The notes under the pieces are model-generated. The model saw only the letters and a list, made by a program, of their open reading frames with translations, made no database searches and was not told the DNA's origin. A program made the translations under genes and the position numbers. From JANSWP01 sp041941305 (GTDB taxonomy: Bacteria > Bacteroidota > Bacteroidia > Chitinophagales > Saprospiraceae), in NCBI GenBank assembly GCA_041941305.1, contig JBGTQJ010000030.1:1-64000 (forward strand): 64,000 nucleotides of DNA. Reading direction: 5' to 3'. This document shows, piece by piece, positions 45,466 to 53,232 of this stretch. Numbering within the stretch: the first letter of the stretch is position 1; each line of letters starts with the position of its first letter.

Positions 45466-46224
45466 TCAAAGAATAAAGGGAATCACTGCCTTTCTGCCCT
45501 TTGGATAATGCTCAAAATTGGCTCGATACCATTTGTGGTGGCTGATTGCCCTCGGAATCAGGTTCATCGCAGTCCAAATCGCAAATCCTGCGGCTGGCAG
45601 ATTCCAACACATGATGGCAAAGCCTGTCCATTCCACAATTTCGCCAAAGTGATTTGGGCAGGAGATTCGATGAAATAATCCTCCCTGAGGAACTTTGTAT
45701 CCTTTCTCTCCAGGTTTTCGTAGATTTAATAAGATGTTGTCTGATTGGATGTTGATATAGGCACCTGTTGCAAAAACAATCGCCCCAATTATGAATCTGG
45801 GGTCATAAAACCACTCTATGGAATAGGACAAGCCCAAGGAACCCAAATAATAACCATTGGTAAATCCATTGATGATATTAAAGAATATTGCGGAAACCAC
45901 TATCATAATGGGGATTTGTTTGCCAACCGTTTTGGTTCTAAGCGGGAAGATGATGCTTCGATTGAAGTAGTGCAGCATCCAAAGAGCAAAAAAGACCCAC
46001 ATGGGTGCCGTTTTTGCATTTTCACCCGACAAAAAGAAATAGGCGAAGACCAAAGGAGAAACTATTTCCATAATGACCCAACCCCAGCGGTTGTCCATCA
46101 GTCTACCCCATTGAGCATTGCTGTGTCGACCATAGGGTGCAGTGATAAATAATTGAAATGGAAATAGCAGAATGGCGAACGCAATCCAGGCATAGACCAG
46201 GTATGTGAAGTTTTCGAAAGACAT
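45466..46224 (-). CDS. Membrane 3-oxo-5-alpha-steroid 4-dehydrogenase-family protein
   Basis: 252 residues (start at 46224 chosen; the 50-residue upstream extension crosses the 8-mer repeats). About six to seven transmembrane segments. The C-terminal half has the family signature: LRKPGEKGYKVPQGGLFHRISCPNHFGEIVEWTGFA-type sequence and the closing HKWYRANFEHYPKGRKAVIPFIL. Family members are NADPH-dependent lipid/steroid reductases or related methyltransferases in membranes; in bacteria the substrate is usually unknown. Monocistronic, with R2 copy 3 in its upstream region. Confidence 0.82.
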   Translation of the reverse strand: MSFENFTYLVYAWIAFAILLFPFQLFITAPYGRHSNAQWGRLMDNRWGWVIMEIVSPLVFAYFFLSGENAKTAPMWVFFALWMLHYFNRSIIFPLRTKTVGKQIPIMIVVSAIFFNIINGFTNGYYLGSLGLSYSIEWFYDPRFIIGAIVFATGAYINIQSDNILLNLRKPGEKGYKVPQGGLFHRISCPNHFGEIVEWTGFAIMCWNLPAAGFAIWTAMNLIPRAISHHKWYRANFEHYPKGRKAVIPFIL

Positions 46225-46267
46225 GGTTATCGTTTTGTATTGTAAATTTATTAATTTTTTAGAGCAT

Positions 46268-46366
46268 TGCTGACACCATTGTGCTTCTGTGATTTCCCGA
46301 TCATAAAACCAAAGGATTGTAGAATTGCAGTATCGCAGCATCGTAGAATTATAAATGGTATCAGCA
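46268..46366. repeat. R2 palindromic element (copy 3), interior carries 8-mer array
   Basis: TGCTGACACCATT (46268-46280) and AATGGTATCAGCA (46354-46366) are inverted ends matching the elements at 4.6 and 35.96 kb. The interior differs and contains GYAGNATY 8-mers (46319-46350). It is part of the 622-base non-coding gap 46225-46846. Confidence 0.65.
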
Positions 46367-46442
46367 AAATACATGCAAGTGGGAAATCGCGAAATCAGAA
46401 CCCAAGTATTACCATATTGTAGTATCGCAGCATTGTAGAATT
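46319..46442. repeat. Two short GYAGNATY 8-mer arrays
   Basis: Array 1: GTAGAATT, GCAGTATC, GCAGCATC, GTAGAATT (46319-46350), followed by ATAAATGG. Array 2: GTAGTATC, GCAGCATT, GTAGAATT (46419-46442), followed by ATAAATTG. The shared unit and shared trailer suggest duplication. The same unit occurs at 83-122. Confidence 0.6.
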
Positions 46443-46510
46443 ATAAATTGTCGGTTAGTAGTGAAAATATCTTTTAATCCTTTTGGGGCTGATAACTTTA
46501 ACATCTATAC

Positions 46511-46670
46511 TTGCAATTCAATTGAAAAGGAGCAATTCTCATTATGGGTCACTTTCTAAATTCCGACGAAAATTAAAGATTTGTGCAGATGTGCGGGATT
46601 CAAAACCCCGCTGCTCATTACTTTTTCTTTAAATTGAGAATTACTGATTGAAAAGTGCTGTTGCAATTGG
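46511..46670 (+). ncRNA. Candidate structured RNA upstream of porP/sprF
   Basis: Several nested complementary blocks form a rod: AATTCTCA (46534-46541) with TGAGAATT (46635-46642), AATTAAAGA (~46571) with TCTTTAAATT (~46626), and an apical GCGGG / CCCGC stem (46593-46611). This layout resembles a long regulatory or 6S-like RNA, but no consensus could be checked and the assignment is speculative. It could also simply be a structured 5' leader. Confidence 0.25.
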
Positions 46671-46846
46671 CTTTAAGGAGTTGTTTGAATGTTAAAATTT
46701 GCAAACTACCAATAGCAAATTGCCAAAAGCCAATTTTGAAATTAAATAATATTCTGAAAACTGCTATCTTTCGGATTTTCTACTCGAAAGCGTGGTTTGG
46801 CAGATTGGACAGTTCGCCAAATCCAAAATAGTATAAACCAAATAAT

Positions 46847-47923
46847 ATGAAATTAATCAAGACTCTATTACTCTCTCTCTCCTTCTTTTTGATAGCTGAT
46901 TTGCAAGCCCAGGATATTCACTGGACGCTGTTCAATATGTCTCCGCTCACCTTAAATCCTGCGCTTACAGGATCCTATGAAGGTACTTTCCGAATCGGAG
47001 GCATCTACCGTGACCAATACCGCAATGTCGTAAACAATGCCTACTCTACCCCTTCTGTTTTTGTGGATGCACCAATTCTGATGATTGGTAAAAGGAACTG
47101 GTTGGGTGTAGGTGCTGTAATTTACCAGGATGCAGCTGGTACTGGAAAATTGACCACCACCACCTACCAACTTTCCGCAGCCCTTCATTTAGCCCTCGAC
47201 CGAAAAAGTGACAATGTATTGACCCTTGGTTTCCAGGGAGGACAAGTAGTGAGAAAAATCAAAGACCTAAACAGTTTTGTGACTGGCTCTATGATAGCAG
47301 ATAATTTGGCTCCTGGTGTTTTGAGTCAGGATTTATTGAATATTCAACAAGGCGGAGGATCTGGTGGAGGAAACAACCAAAATGATCCAGAAGCCAATTT
47401 CTTTGATTTAAATGCCGGATTGTTATTGAAGTCCCGAATTTCCAATACTTCGAGCTTTGAAGTGGGTCTTTCAGGACGTCATCTAATCAAAGGAGAATAC
47501 AATTTCGATACCCAAAGTGGCAATAACAGGAATGACGATTTCAAACTAGGACTGCGATTTATCGCCCATGCCAAGGCAACTTTTGAGTTAAATGAAAAAT
47601 TTACATTGGATCCCACCGTTTATTATACAAATTTGACACCTGCCAGTCAGTTTCAAATTCAAGCATGGAGTGGATACCATTTAAATGCTGAAGAAAGAAT
47701 CAAATTGAATTTTGGACTGGGTTACCGCGCTGGCGATGCCGGACAAATTTTACTGGGAATGGACTACAAAGATTTCAAAGTAGCTGCTGGATATGATTTG
47801 ACTCTTTCAGCTTTGAATGAAGTCAACAATTACCAGGGTGGTTTTGAAATCGCAGTTTGGTACATTGCCAAGATTTTCAAACAACCTGAAATCAAGCCAG
47901 CTATTCTTTGTCCTCATTTGTAG
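46847..47923 (+). CDS. PorP/SprF family type IX secretion membrane protein
   Basis: 358 residues with a signal peptide (1-21, LQAQD) and an outer-membrane beta-barrel. The N-terminal DIHWTLFNMSPLTLNPALTGSY and FRIGGIYRDQYRNV blocks are the PorP/SprF family hallmark, and the C-terminal GYDLTLSALNEVNNYQGGFEIAVWYI strand is typical. These proteins work with T9SS, often guiding specific cargo. It is followed after 90 bases by an OmpA/PD40 protein, a common pair. No giant type-B-CTD adhesin is found next to it here. Confidence 0.92.
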   Translation: MKLIKTLLLSLSFFLIADLQAQDIHWTLFNMSPLTLNPALTGSYEGTFRIGGIYRDQYRNVVNNAYSTPSVFVDAPILMIGKRNWLGVGAVIYQDAAGTGKLTTTTYQLSAALHLALDRKSDNVLTLGFQGGQVVRKIKDLNSFVTGSMIADNLAPGVLSQDLLNIQQGGGSGGGNNQNDPEANFFDLNAGLLLKSRISNTSSFEVGLSGRHLIKGEYNFDTQSGNNRNDDFKLGLRFIAHAKATFELNEKFTLDPTVYYTNLTPASQFQIQAWSGYHLNAEERIKLNFGLGYRAGDAGQILLGMDYKDFKVAAGYDLTLSALNEVNNYQGGFEIAVWYIAKIFKQPEIKPAILCPHL

Positions 47924-47931
47924 AAAAGAAA

Positions 47932-47988
47932 CGTAGCGCGGCTCTCCTGAGCCCTTTAGAAATCACGGCTCAGGAGAGCCGCGCTACG
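47932..47988 (+). repeat. Perfect 22-bp hairpin between porP/sprF and ompA-like gene
   Basis: CGTAGCGCGGCTCTCCTGAG (47932-) pairs perfectly with CTCAGGAGAGCCGCGCTACG; arms are 47932-47953 and 47967-47988, 13-base loop. GC-rich and not followed by T. It lies between two genes expected to be co-expressed. Confidence 0.65.
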
Positions 47989-48013
47989 ATTATGCATAAT
48001 AAATCTTCAATTT

Positions 48014-50542
48014 ATGATAAAGTATATTTCCTCAATTTTTGCGCTCCTACTCACCACCACTTTCATCATTGCTCAGCCCTTAAACCGTTCTACCTACGAC
48101 TTCATGATCAGGACGGCAGAAGAGCAAATGGAAAAGAAGGAATACGTCCAGGCATTGAAATGGTATGAAGATGCCTACGACGAATCTCAAGATAAGACTT
48201 TGCAGATCATCATTGCACAAATTCATTTGCAACTTCGGGATTACAGAGATGCAGAAAGAGCTTATGGACGGGCTTTGCGTCGCGATAAAGATGACAAATT
48301 GATTGAGCACCGTTATGATTACGGTCGTGTCCTGAAAACGATGGGCAAATACGATGAAGCGATTAAAGAGTTGGATAAATTCATTGCGGTTACTGCAGAC
48401 CCTACAAAAAAGGAATTGGCAGAAATGGAAAAAGCAGGTGCCGAATATGCGCTGGTAGCGCAGCAAGTACCTGATTTGACGGTTATCAATGCCGGTAAGG
48501 ATGTGAACAATAAAAAATCAGAATATTCACCTGTACTCGCACCTGGAAACGATAAATTATATTACTCTGCATTCTTGACAGAGGAAGTTTCTGAAATTGA
48601 TGAAAAGTCAGTTGACTACATGACAAAGATCATGGTTGCCGACAGAAATGACAAGGGTTTTGGTGAAGGTACTGAAATGGATGAACGCATCAACCGACCT
48701 GAGGTTTTCAATAGTAATCCAAAATTGTCAAGAGATGGCAAACGAATGTTATTCAATGAGCAAACGCTGGATGGAAACAACCTGGCAGATAGCAAAGTGT
48801 ACATGAGTACCTATGGAGTGGATGGTTGGAGTGCCCGAAAGGAAATCGAAATATCCATTGCAGGAGCAAAAGTCAAATCACCCTGTTTTGGAGAATTATT
48901 TGGCAATGAGGTAATGTTCTTTTCGTCCAACATTGATGAAGGAGAAGGAGGCTACGACCTCTATTACGCTACCCATAAAGGAGACGGTCAATATGGTGAT
49001 CCTGTAAATCTGGGACCAAAGATCAATACTCCCGGCAATGAAGACACTCCTTTTTATCGCGACGGGATGTTGTATTTCGCTTCTACCGGTCACCCAGGTC
49101 TGGGAGGTTATGATTTGTTCCAAACTGAATGGAATGGCGTTCGCTGGAGTGAGCCAACCAATATGGGCAAAGGTTATAATTCCAGTGCAGATGATCTTTC
49201 ATTGTTTTTAGATGAAGAGGGCTATACTGGTGTTTTTACTTCAAATAGAATTTCTCAGGGAGCTCGCTCCGTTCATGGAAAAACTTGCTGTACCGATATT
49301 TACTTTTATACTTTGAAGAAAATCGAAGCCAGTTTGATGGCATCTGTATTTGATGAAGAAGAAAACAAACCTGTCAACGGGGCTACATTCACTTTCATCA
49401 AGGTGGAAGAAAGTGACAACAAAGTTTTGGATAGCAAAACCAACAGCGGTGGCAACGGTTATGACTCTGAGTTGGAATTAGACGTTGCTTATATGTTGGT
49501 CGCTACTCACGAAAACTTTGAGCCGGATACCATTGAATTCACAACGGTTGGCTTGTTAGACTCCAAAGTTTTTCAAGAGAAGTTGTACCTGAAGCCACTT
49601 CCAAAATACATCACAATTGAGCGTGAAGAGCCATTTGAACTGGAGAATATCTACTACGATTTTGATGATGACAAAATCCTGCCAGCCGCTGAGCCTGATT
49701 TGCAGTGGATTTATGATTTAATGGTGGATCATCCAAAAATCGTTATTGAGTTGTCTTCACATACGGACTTTAGAGGAGACGATCCTTACAACCGCAACCT
49801 CTCTCAACGCCGTGCTGAATCTGCCCGACGTTGGTTGCTCAACAAGGATATTATCAGAAGAAGAATCGTTGCAAAAGGATATGGCGAATCCGTTCCAAAA
49901 ACCATCGATTCCAAATTGGCGGACCGATGGGACTTCCTGAATGAAGGAGATGTATTGACAGAGGATTTCATCAATGCCCTGGCAACAGATTCCCTGAAAG
50001 AAATTGCACACCAAATCAATCGTCGTACAGAGTTCAAGATTATTGATGGACCAACCAGTATTACCATAAAGGAGGAGCGTTTGATTCAAATTGGTAACAA
50101 GAAAGTGCAGGAGGAAATCAAGAAATCTGGTTCTGACAAGAAGGCGATGCCTCAGGCAGATCCTATCAAAATTCATCCCTGGTCCTCTTTGTATGGTAAA
50201 AAAGAATTGAAAGGTTTCCCGATTATGCAATTCGAAAACAGAATGTTCGAATTGGGCAAAGTCAAAAAAGGAGACAAGCGGGAAATGACCTACACCTTCA
50301 AAAATGTAGGGGATACCGATTTGGAAATTGACCTGGTTTCTGCTTGTGAGTGTACCACTTTGGATTACTCCACATCGGCTGTAAAACCTGGCGAGACAGG
50401 TACCATTAAAGCTACTTTCGACTCTTCCAAAAAAGATGAGAACGAAACCATTGACATTGACATCTATCTGAAAAATATAGATCCTGAGATGGACATGCCG
50501 ATCATTGAGATGTTGCGGTATAGCTACGAATTGGAAAAGTAA
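48014..50542 (+). CDS. TPR/PD40/OmpA-family protein with C-terminal DUF1573 domain
   Basis: 842 residues. Order: signal peptide (1-20, no lipobox), TPRs (~25-140), WD40-like PD40 beta-propeller (~160-430: SPVLAPGNDKLYYSAF, NPKLSRDGKRMLF, TPFYRDGMLYFASTG), a carboxypeptidase-regulatory-like domain (~435-530), an OmpA peptidoglycan-binding domain (~540-680: YYDFDDDKILP, SSHTDFRGDDPYNRNLSQRRAESAR), then a DUF1573-type Ig domain (~745-842: FELGKVKKGDKREMTYTF, ACECTTLDYS). The first part matches PorE/PorP-partner proteins that tether T9SS parts to the cell wall. The added DUF1573 is the unusual feature. It is 90 bases after porP/sprF and ends in a strong terminator. Confidence 0.88.
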   Translation: MIKYISSIFALLLTTTFIIAQPLNRSTYDFMIRTAEEQMEKKEYVQALKWYEDAYDESQDKTLQIIIAQIHLQLRDYRDAERAYGRALRRDKDDKLIEHRYDYGRVLKTMGKYDEAIKELDKFIAVTADPTKKELAEMEKAGAEYALVAQQVPDLTVINAGKDVNNKKSEYSPVLAPGNDKLYYSAFLTEEVSEIDEKSVDYMTKIMVADRNDKGFGEGTEMDERINRPEVFNSNPKLSRDGKRMLFNEQTLDGNNLADSKVYMSTYGVDGWSARKEIEISIAGAKVKSPCFGELFGNEVMFFSSNIDEGEGGYDLYYATHKGDGQYGDPVNLGPKINTPGNEDTPFYRDGMLYFASTGHPGLGGYDLFQTEWNGVRWSEPTNMGKGYNSSADDLSLFLDEEGYTGVFTSNRISQGARSVHGKTCCTDIYFYTLKKIEASLMASVFDEEENKPVNGATFTFIKVEESDNKVLDSKTNSGGNGYDSELELDVAYMLVATHENFEPDTIEFTTVGLLDSKVFQEKLYLKPLPKYITIEREEPFELENIYYDFDDDKILPAAEPDLQWIYDLMVDHPKIVIELSSHTDFRGDDPYNRNLSQRRAESARRWLLNKDIIRRRIVAKGYGESVPKTIDSKLADRWDFLNEGDVLTEDFINALATDSLKEIAHQINRRTEFKIIDGPTSITIKEERLIQIGNKKVQEEIKKSGSDKKAMPQADPIKIHPWSSLYGKKELKGFPIMQFENRMFELGKVKKGDKREMTYTFKNVGDTDLEIDLVSACECTTLDYSTSAVKPGETGTIKATFDSSKKDENETIDIDIYLKNIDPEMDMPIIEMLRYSYELEK

Positions 50543-50563
50543 GCTCCATCTTTTGATTTTAAA

Positions 50564-50600
50564 AAGGGCAGAATCAGGTTTGGTTCTGCCCTTTTTTGGT
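50564..50600 (+). terminator. Intrinsic terminator after the OmpA-DUF1573 gene
   Basis: AAGGGCAGAA (50564-50573) with TTCTGCCCTT (50584-50593), 10-base loop, then a TTTT tract. It starts 22 bases after the stop codon and closes the porP-ompA transcript. Confidence 0.85.
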
Positions 50601-50708
50601 TTATGCTGTTCTAAAATCACTTTGAAAGCAATTTGAAAAAACAGGGAGTGTAAAAAATTTTACATGTTAAGTGATTTTGTTACTTTTGGTCACAAAATTT
50701 TTTATAAC

Positions 50709-52136
50709 ATGAAATCACTCACTACATCCCTGGGCTTCTGCCTTATCAGTACCCTCATTTCCGCCACCAACCTCCAAATCACCCATACTGAATTCCAGGT
50801 CTTCGACGATACCACCAAGTCTCCTCGTGTCAAATTCAACATCAGCTGGGACAATGCCTGGAACAATGATAAAAACTACGATGCGGTTTGGCTATTTGTC
50901 AAATTCAACAGCTCAACCAGCTGGCCACGGCATGCCAGGGTAGCTGCTGATGGGCATCAGGTTTTACATGCTCATAATGGAATAGAAGCTGAATTTTCAG
51001 TGCCAGAAGACAGAAATGGACTTTTCCTTTTTCCCAATCAAAAACACAGAGGAGAGGTGAATTGGACCGTTGAGATTATGCTCGACAAAGCGTCTTTGAA
51101 AAGGATCGACTTCCGGCAATATTCCTGCGATGTATATGGGATTGAGATGGTATATATTCCTGAAGGAGCTTTCACTTTAGGTGATCCTGGGGAAGAAGCG
51201 AGGCGATTCAATTCCTTTTATAAGTCCGATGGCAATGGCAATTATGGAGGATTGTATCAAATAACATCCAAAACCCAGGTTATTGAAATTGGTCCGGAAG
51301 CTGGAAAATTGTATTACGATGTCAATACCGCTGAATATCAGGGTGACCAAACAGGAACCATACCAGGAACCTTCCCCAATGGCTACGGAGCTTTTTATAT
51401 GATGAAATACGAATTGAGACAGGGGCAATATGCAGCTTTTTTAAATGCCATTAGTGCCTCCCAAAGTCAGTTGCGTGTGAATTTTTCAGGAAAAAACTAC
51501 TACAAAAACCGAGGGTCTATTTATTATGACCATGAAACACAGCAATACCTGGCTAAAAGCCTGAATCGCCCCTGCAATTACATCACATGGGACGATGCTA
51601 TGGCCTATACAGATTGGGCAGCGCTACGCCCTATGACGGAACTGGAATTTACCAAAGCTTGTAGAGGCCCTGGAGAAGCAATAGCCGGAGAGTTTCCCTG
51701 GGGGAGCAATTCAAAACGAGCATTGCAAAGAGGGGTAAACCGCTCAGATGATTTGGTCATGTTCAATGGTATGGACGAAAGTCAACTGACTGAGGAAACC
51801 AGAACTCTTTTTGGAGCCTCTTATTATTGGGTTATGGATTTGGCAGGCAGTGTTTGGGAAAAAGTGGTAACGATTGGGCATGAAAAAGGAAGGGCTTTTC
51901 AAGGAACTCATGGGGATGGAAATATCACAGGATTTGGAGATGCCAATGTTGCCCATTGGCCAAAAGGATTTGACGAAGGAGGCTATGGGTATCGAGGCGG
52001 TGGATATTATACCCATGGAAAAAATTATGGTGAATTTAATCCCCATAGCCCCATCGCTTACCGCAGATTTGGCTCCTGGTCAAGTGGGAATCGGTCCGTA
52101 GCTTATAGTACGCGGATGGTACGAACTGCAAACTGA
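50709..52136 (+). CDS. Secreted SUMF1/EgtB/PvdO-type protein
   Basis: 475 residues; the start at 50709 opens a signal peptide (MKSLTTSLGFCLISTLISA). The N-terminal ~150 residues form a beta-sandwich (VKFNISWDNAWNNDKNYDAVWLFVKF). From ~150 on is a formylglycine-generating-enzyme-like domain: YIPEGAFTLGDP, FYMMKYELRQGQYAAFLN, CNYITWDDAMAYTDWAALRPMTELEFTKACRGP, DLAGSVWE, then YRRFGSWSSGN. The active-site Cys pair of true sulfatase-modifying enzymes is not apparent, so it is probably a structural or binding relative. It follows the PorP-OmpA pair but behind a terminator, so it is probably separately transcribed. Confidence 0.82.
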   Translation: MKSLTTSLGFCLISTLISATNLQITHTEFQVFDDTTKSPRVKFNISWDNAWNNDKNYDAVWLFVKFNSSTSWPRHARVAADGHQVLHAHNGIEAEFSVPEDRNGLFLFPNQKHRGEVNWTVEIMLDKASLKRIDFRQYSCDVYGIEMVYIPEGAFTLGDPGEEARRFNSFYKSDGNGNYGGLYQITSKTQVIEIGPEAGKLYYDVNTAEYQGDQTGTIPGTFPNGYGAFYMMKYELRQGQYAAFLNAISASQSQLRVNFSGKNYYKNRGSIYYDHETQQYLAKSLNRPCNYITWDDAMAYTDWAALRPMTELEFTKACRGPGEAIAGEFPWGSNSKRALQRGVNRSDDLVMFNGMDESQLTEETRTLFGASYYWVMDLAGSVWEKVVTIGHEKGRAFQGTHGDGNITGFGDANVAHWPKGFDEGGYGYRGGGYYTHGKNYGEFNPHSPIAYRRFGSWSSGNRSVAYSTRMVRTAN

Positions 52137-52150
52137 CAGAATACTTTTAG

Positions 52151-52178
52151 AGGCAAGAGGCAAGAGGCAAGAGGCAAG
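52151..52178. repeat. Tandem AGGCAAG x4
   Basis: Four perfect 7-base units directly upstream of R1 copy 3, in the gap between convergent genes. Confidence 0.7.
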
Positions 52179-52189
52179 AAATTAGACAC

Positions 52190-52317
52190 TTTAGTAGTGA
52201 TTAAAAAATAACTTCATCATTTTGATTTCGTCAAATAAGCTCAGCTTCATTTCTTATCAGCCTTTCAGCCTTCGCTTATTTGACGAAACGATGAAGTTAT
52301 TTTTTAAGGGTTCCTTA
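52190..52317 (+). repeat. R1 dispersed palindromic element (copy 3)
   Basis: 128 bases with the best preserved arms: ATTAAAAAATAACTTCATC with GATGAAGTTATTTTTTAA, and TTTCGTCAAATAAGC with GCTTATTTGACGAAA. The 3' end is TTAAGGGTTCCTTA as in the other two copies. It sits in a convergent gap (52137-52418), so unlike copies 1 and 2 it is not a gene leader. Confidence 0.82.
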
Positions 52318-52418
52318 ATGAAGAAATTCCAATCGTTTTTTCAAATTGATCTTGTTTCTTGCTGCTTTTTTCTTGAATCTAAAGAAGTGTAGCGAGGGAG
52401 ATTTTAATCCAGCACCTT

Positions 52419-53216
52419 TTATTTCATTATAAACTTTCCCCAGTAAATTTTCTCTACGCCGGCAGGCAGGATTTTCAATAAAAAAATACCGCTTGAAAGA
52501 TCGGAACGGTTAAATGAAATAGCGGTAGAACTCCCTAATTCAATTTTGCCTGTTTGTACCAATTTTCCAGTAAAATCATATACCTCGAAAATCCCCAATC
52601 CACTTACTGAATCTGTCATTTGGATATGGATTTTGTCATCTACAACTGGATTGGGAAACAAATTCAAGGATGCTGAAGCGGGCATTGCTTTTACTGCTGT
52701 GGTACTACAATCTGCAGGCTCGATGCCCAATTCATTAAATCGAAAATCAAACACTTGTAGGGTAGGTGGATCAATTCGTTCAACAATTACCTTGGACGAA
52801 TCGATCACATAAAAAGTAGGGAATCCCAGGATATTATAAAGGCTTACTACATTATTTCCGCCCCCTTCCAGACCACTGATGGAAGGAAATTCGATTTCAT
52901 ATGTTTCATCATAGGCCAAAACCTGGCTATCGGTATCGCCATAATCAATAGACATAAAAATAACATCCGCTGTATTGCAGCCGTATTTTTCATAAGCCAA
53001 ATTGACCTGCGGGGCATAAAACTGGCAAGGGGCACAAGTGGTATAAAAAAAGTCTAAAACCACCACTTTCCCATCTTCGAGATAATCGTAAAGGGTATGT
53101 GTGTTTCCGTGCGTGTCTGTTACTGTGAAATTAGGGGCAGGATTTCCCACCTGGGCGTTTGAAAATAATGGAATTAATAAAAGAGACCCAAGCAGGATAT
53201 TTTTAATGAATTTCAT
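52419..53216 (-). CDS. Secreted thioredoxin-fold protein with T9SS sorting domain
   Basis: 265 residues: signal peptide (1-21, SNAQ), a redoxin/AhpC-TSA-like thioredoxin domain (~25-165: NPAPNFTVTDTHG, VVVLDFFYTTCAPCQFYAPQ with the CAPC active site, and the cis-Pro strand GFPTFYVID), then a T9SS type A sorting domain (~180-265: LNLFPNPVVDD, FEVYDFTGKLVQTG, GIFLLKI). The CxxC suggests a thiol-disulfide oxidoreductase active at or outside the surface. It is the downstream gene after a Kelch T9SS protein (16-base gap), so the two are likely co-transcribed. Confidence 0.88.
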   Translation of the reverse strand: MKFIKNILLGSLLLIPLFSNAQVGNPAPNFTVTDTHGNTHTLYDYLEDGKVVVLDFFYTTCAPCQFYAPQVNLAYEKYGCNTADVIFMSIDYGDTDSQVLAYDETYEIEFPSISGLEGGGNNVVSLYNILGFPTFYVIDSSKVIVERIDPPTLQVFDFRFNELGIEPADCSTTAVKAMPASASLNLFPNPVVDDKIHIQMTDSVSGLGIFEVYDFTGKLVQTGKIELGSSTAISFNRSDLSSGIFLLKILPAGVEKIYWGKFIMK

Positions 53217-53232
53217 AATTGAAATAATTTTA

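Noticed and set aside
46319..46442. CRISPR array
   Set aside because: The units are 8 bases, contiguous and degenerate with no spacers. No array with 25-40 base repeats was found anywhere in the window, despite the cmr operon.
46450..46846. Cobalamin or other known riboswitch upstream of porP/sprF
   Set aside because: No B12-box or other recognisable aptamer core is present, and the downstream gene is not a transporter of that kind.
49757..50620. 287-codon antisense ORF across the OmpA/DUF1573 gene
   Set aside because: The plus-strand frame has clear domain motifs throughout; the antisense frame has no family features and is a shadow.
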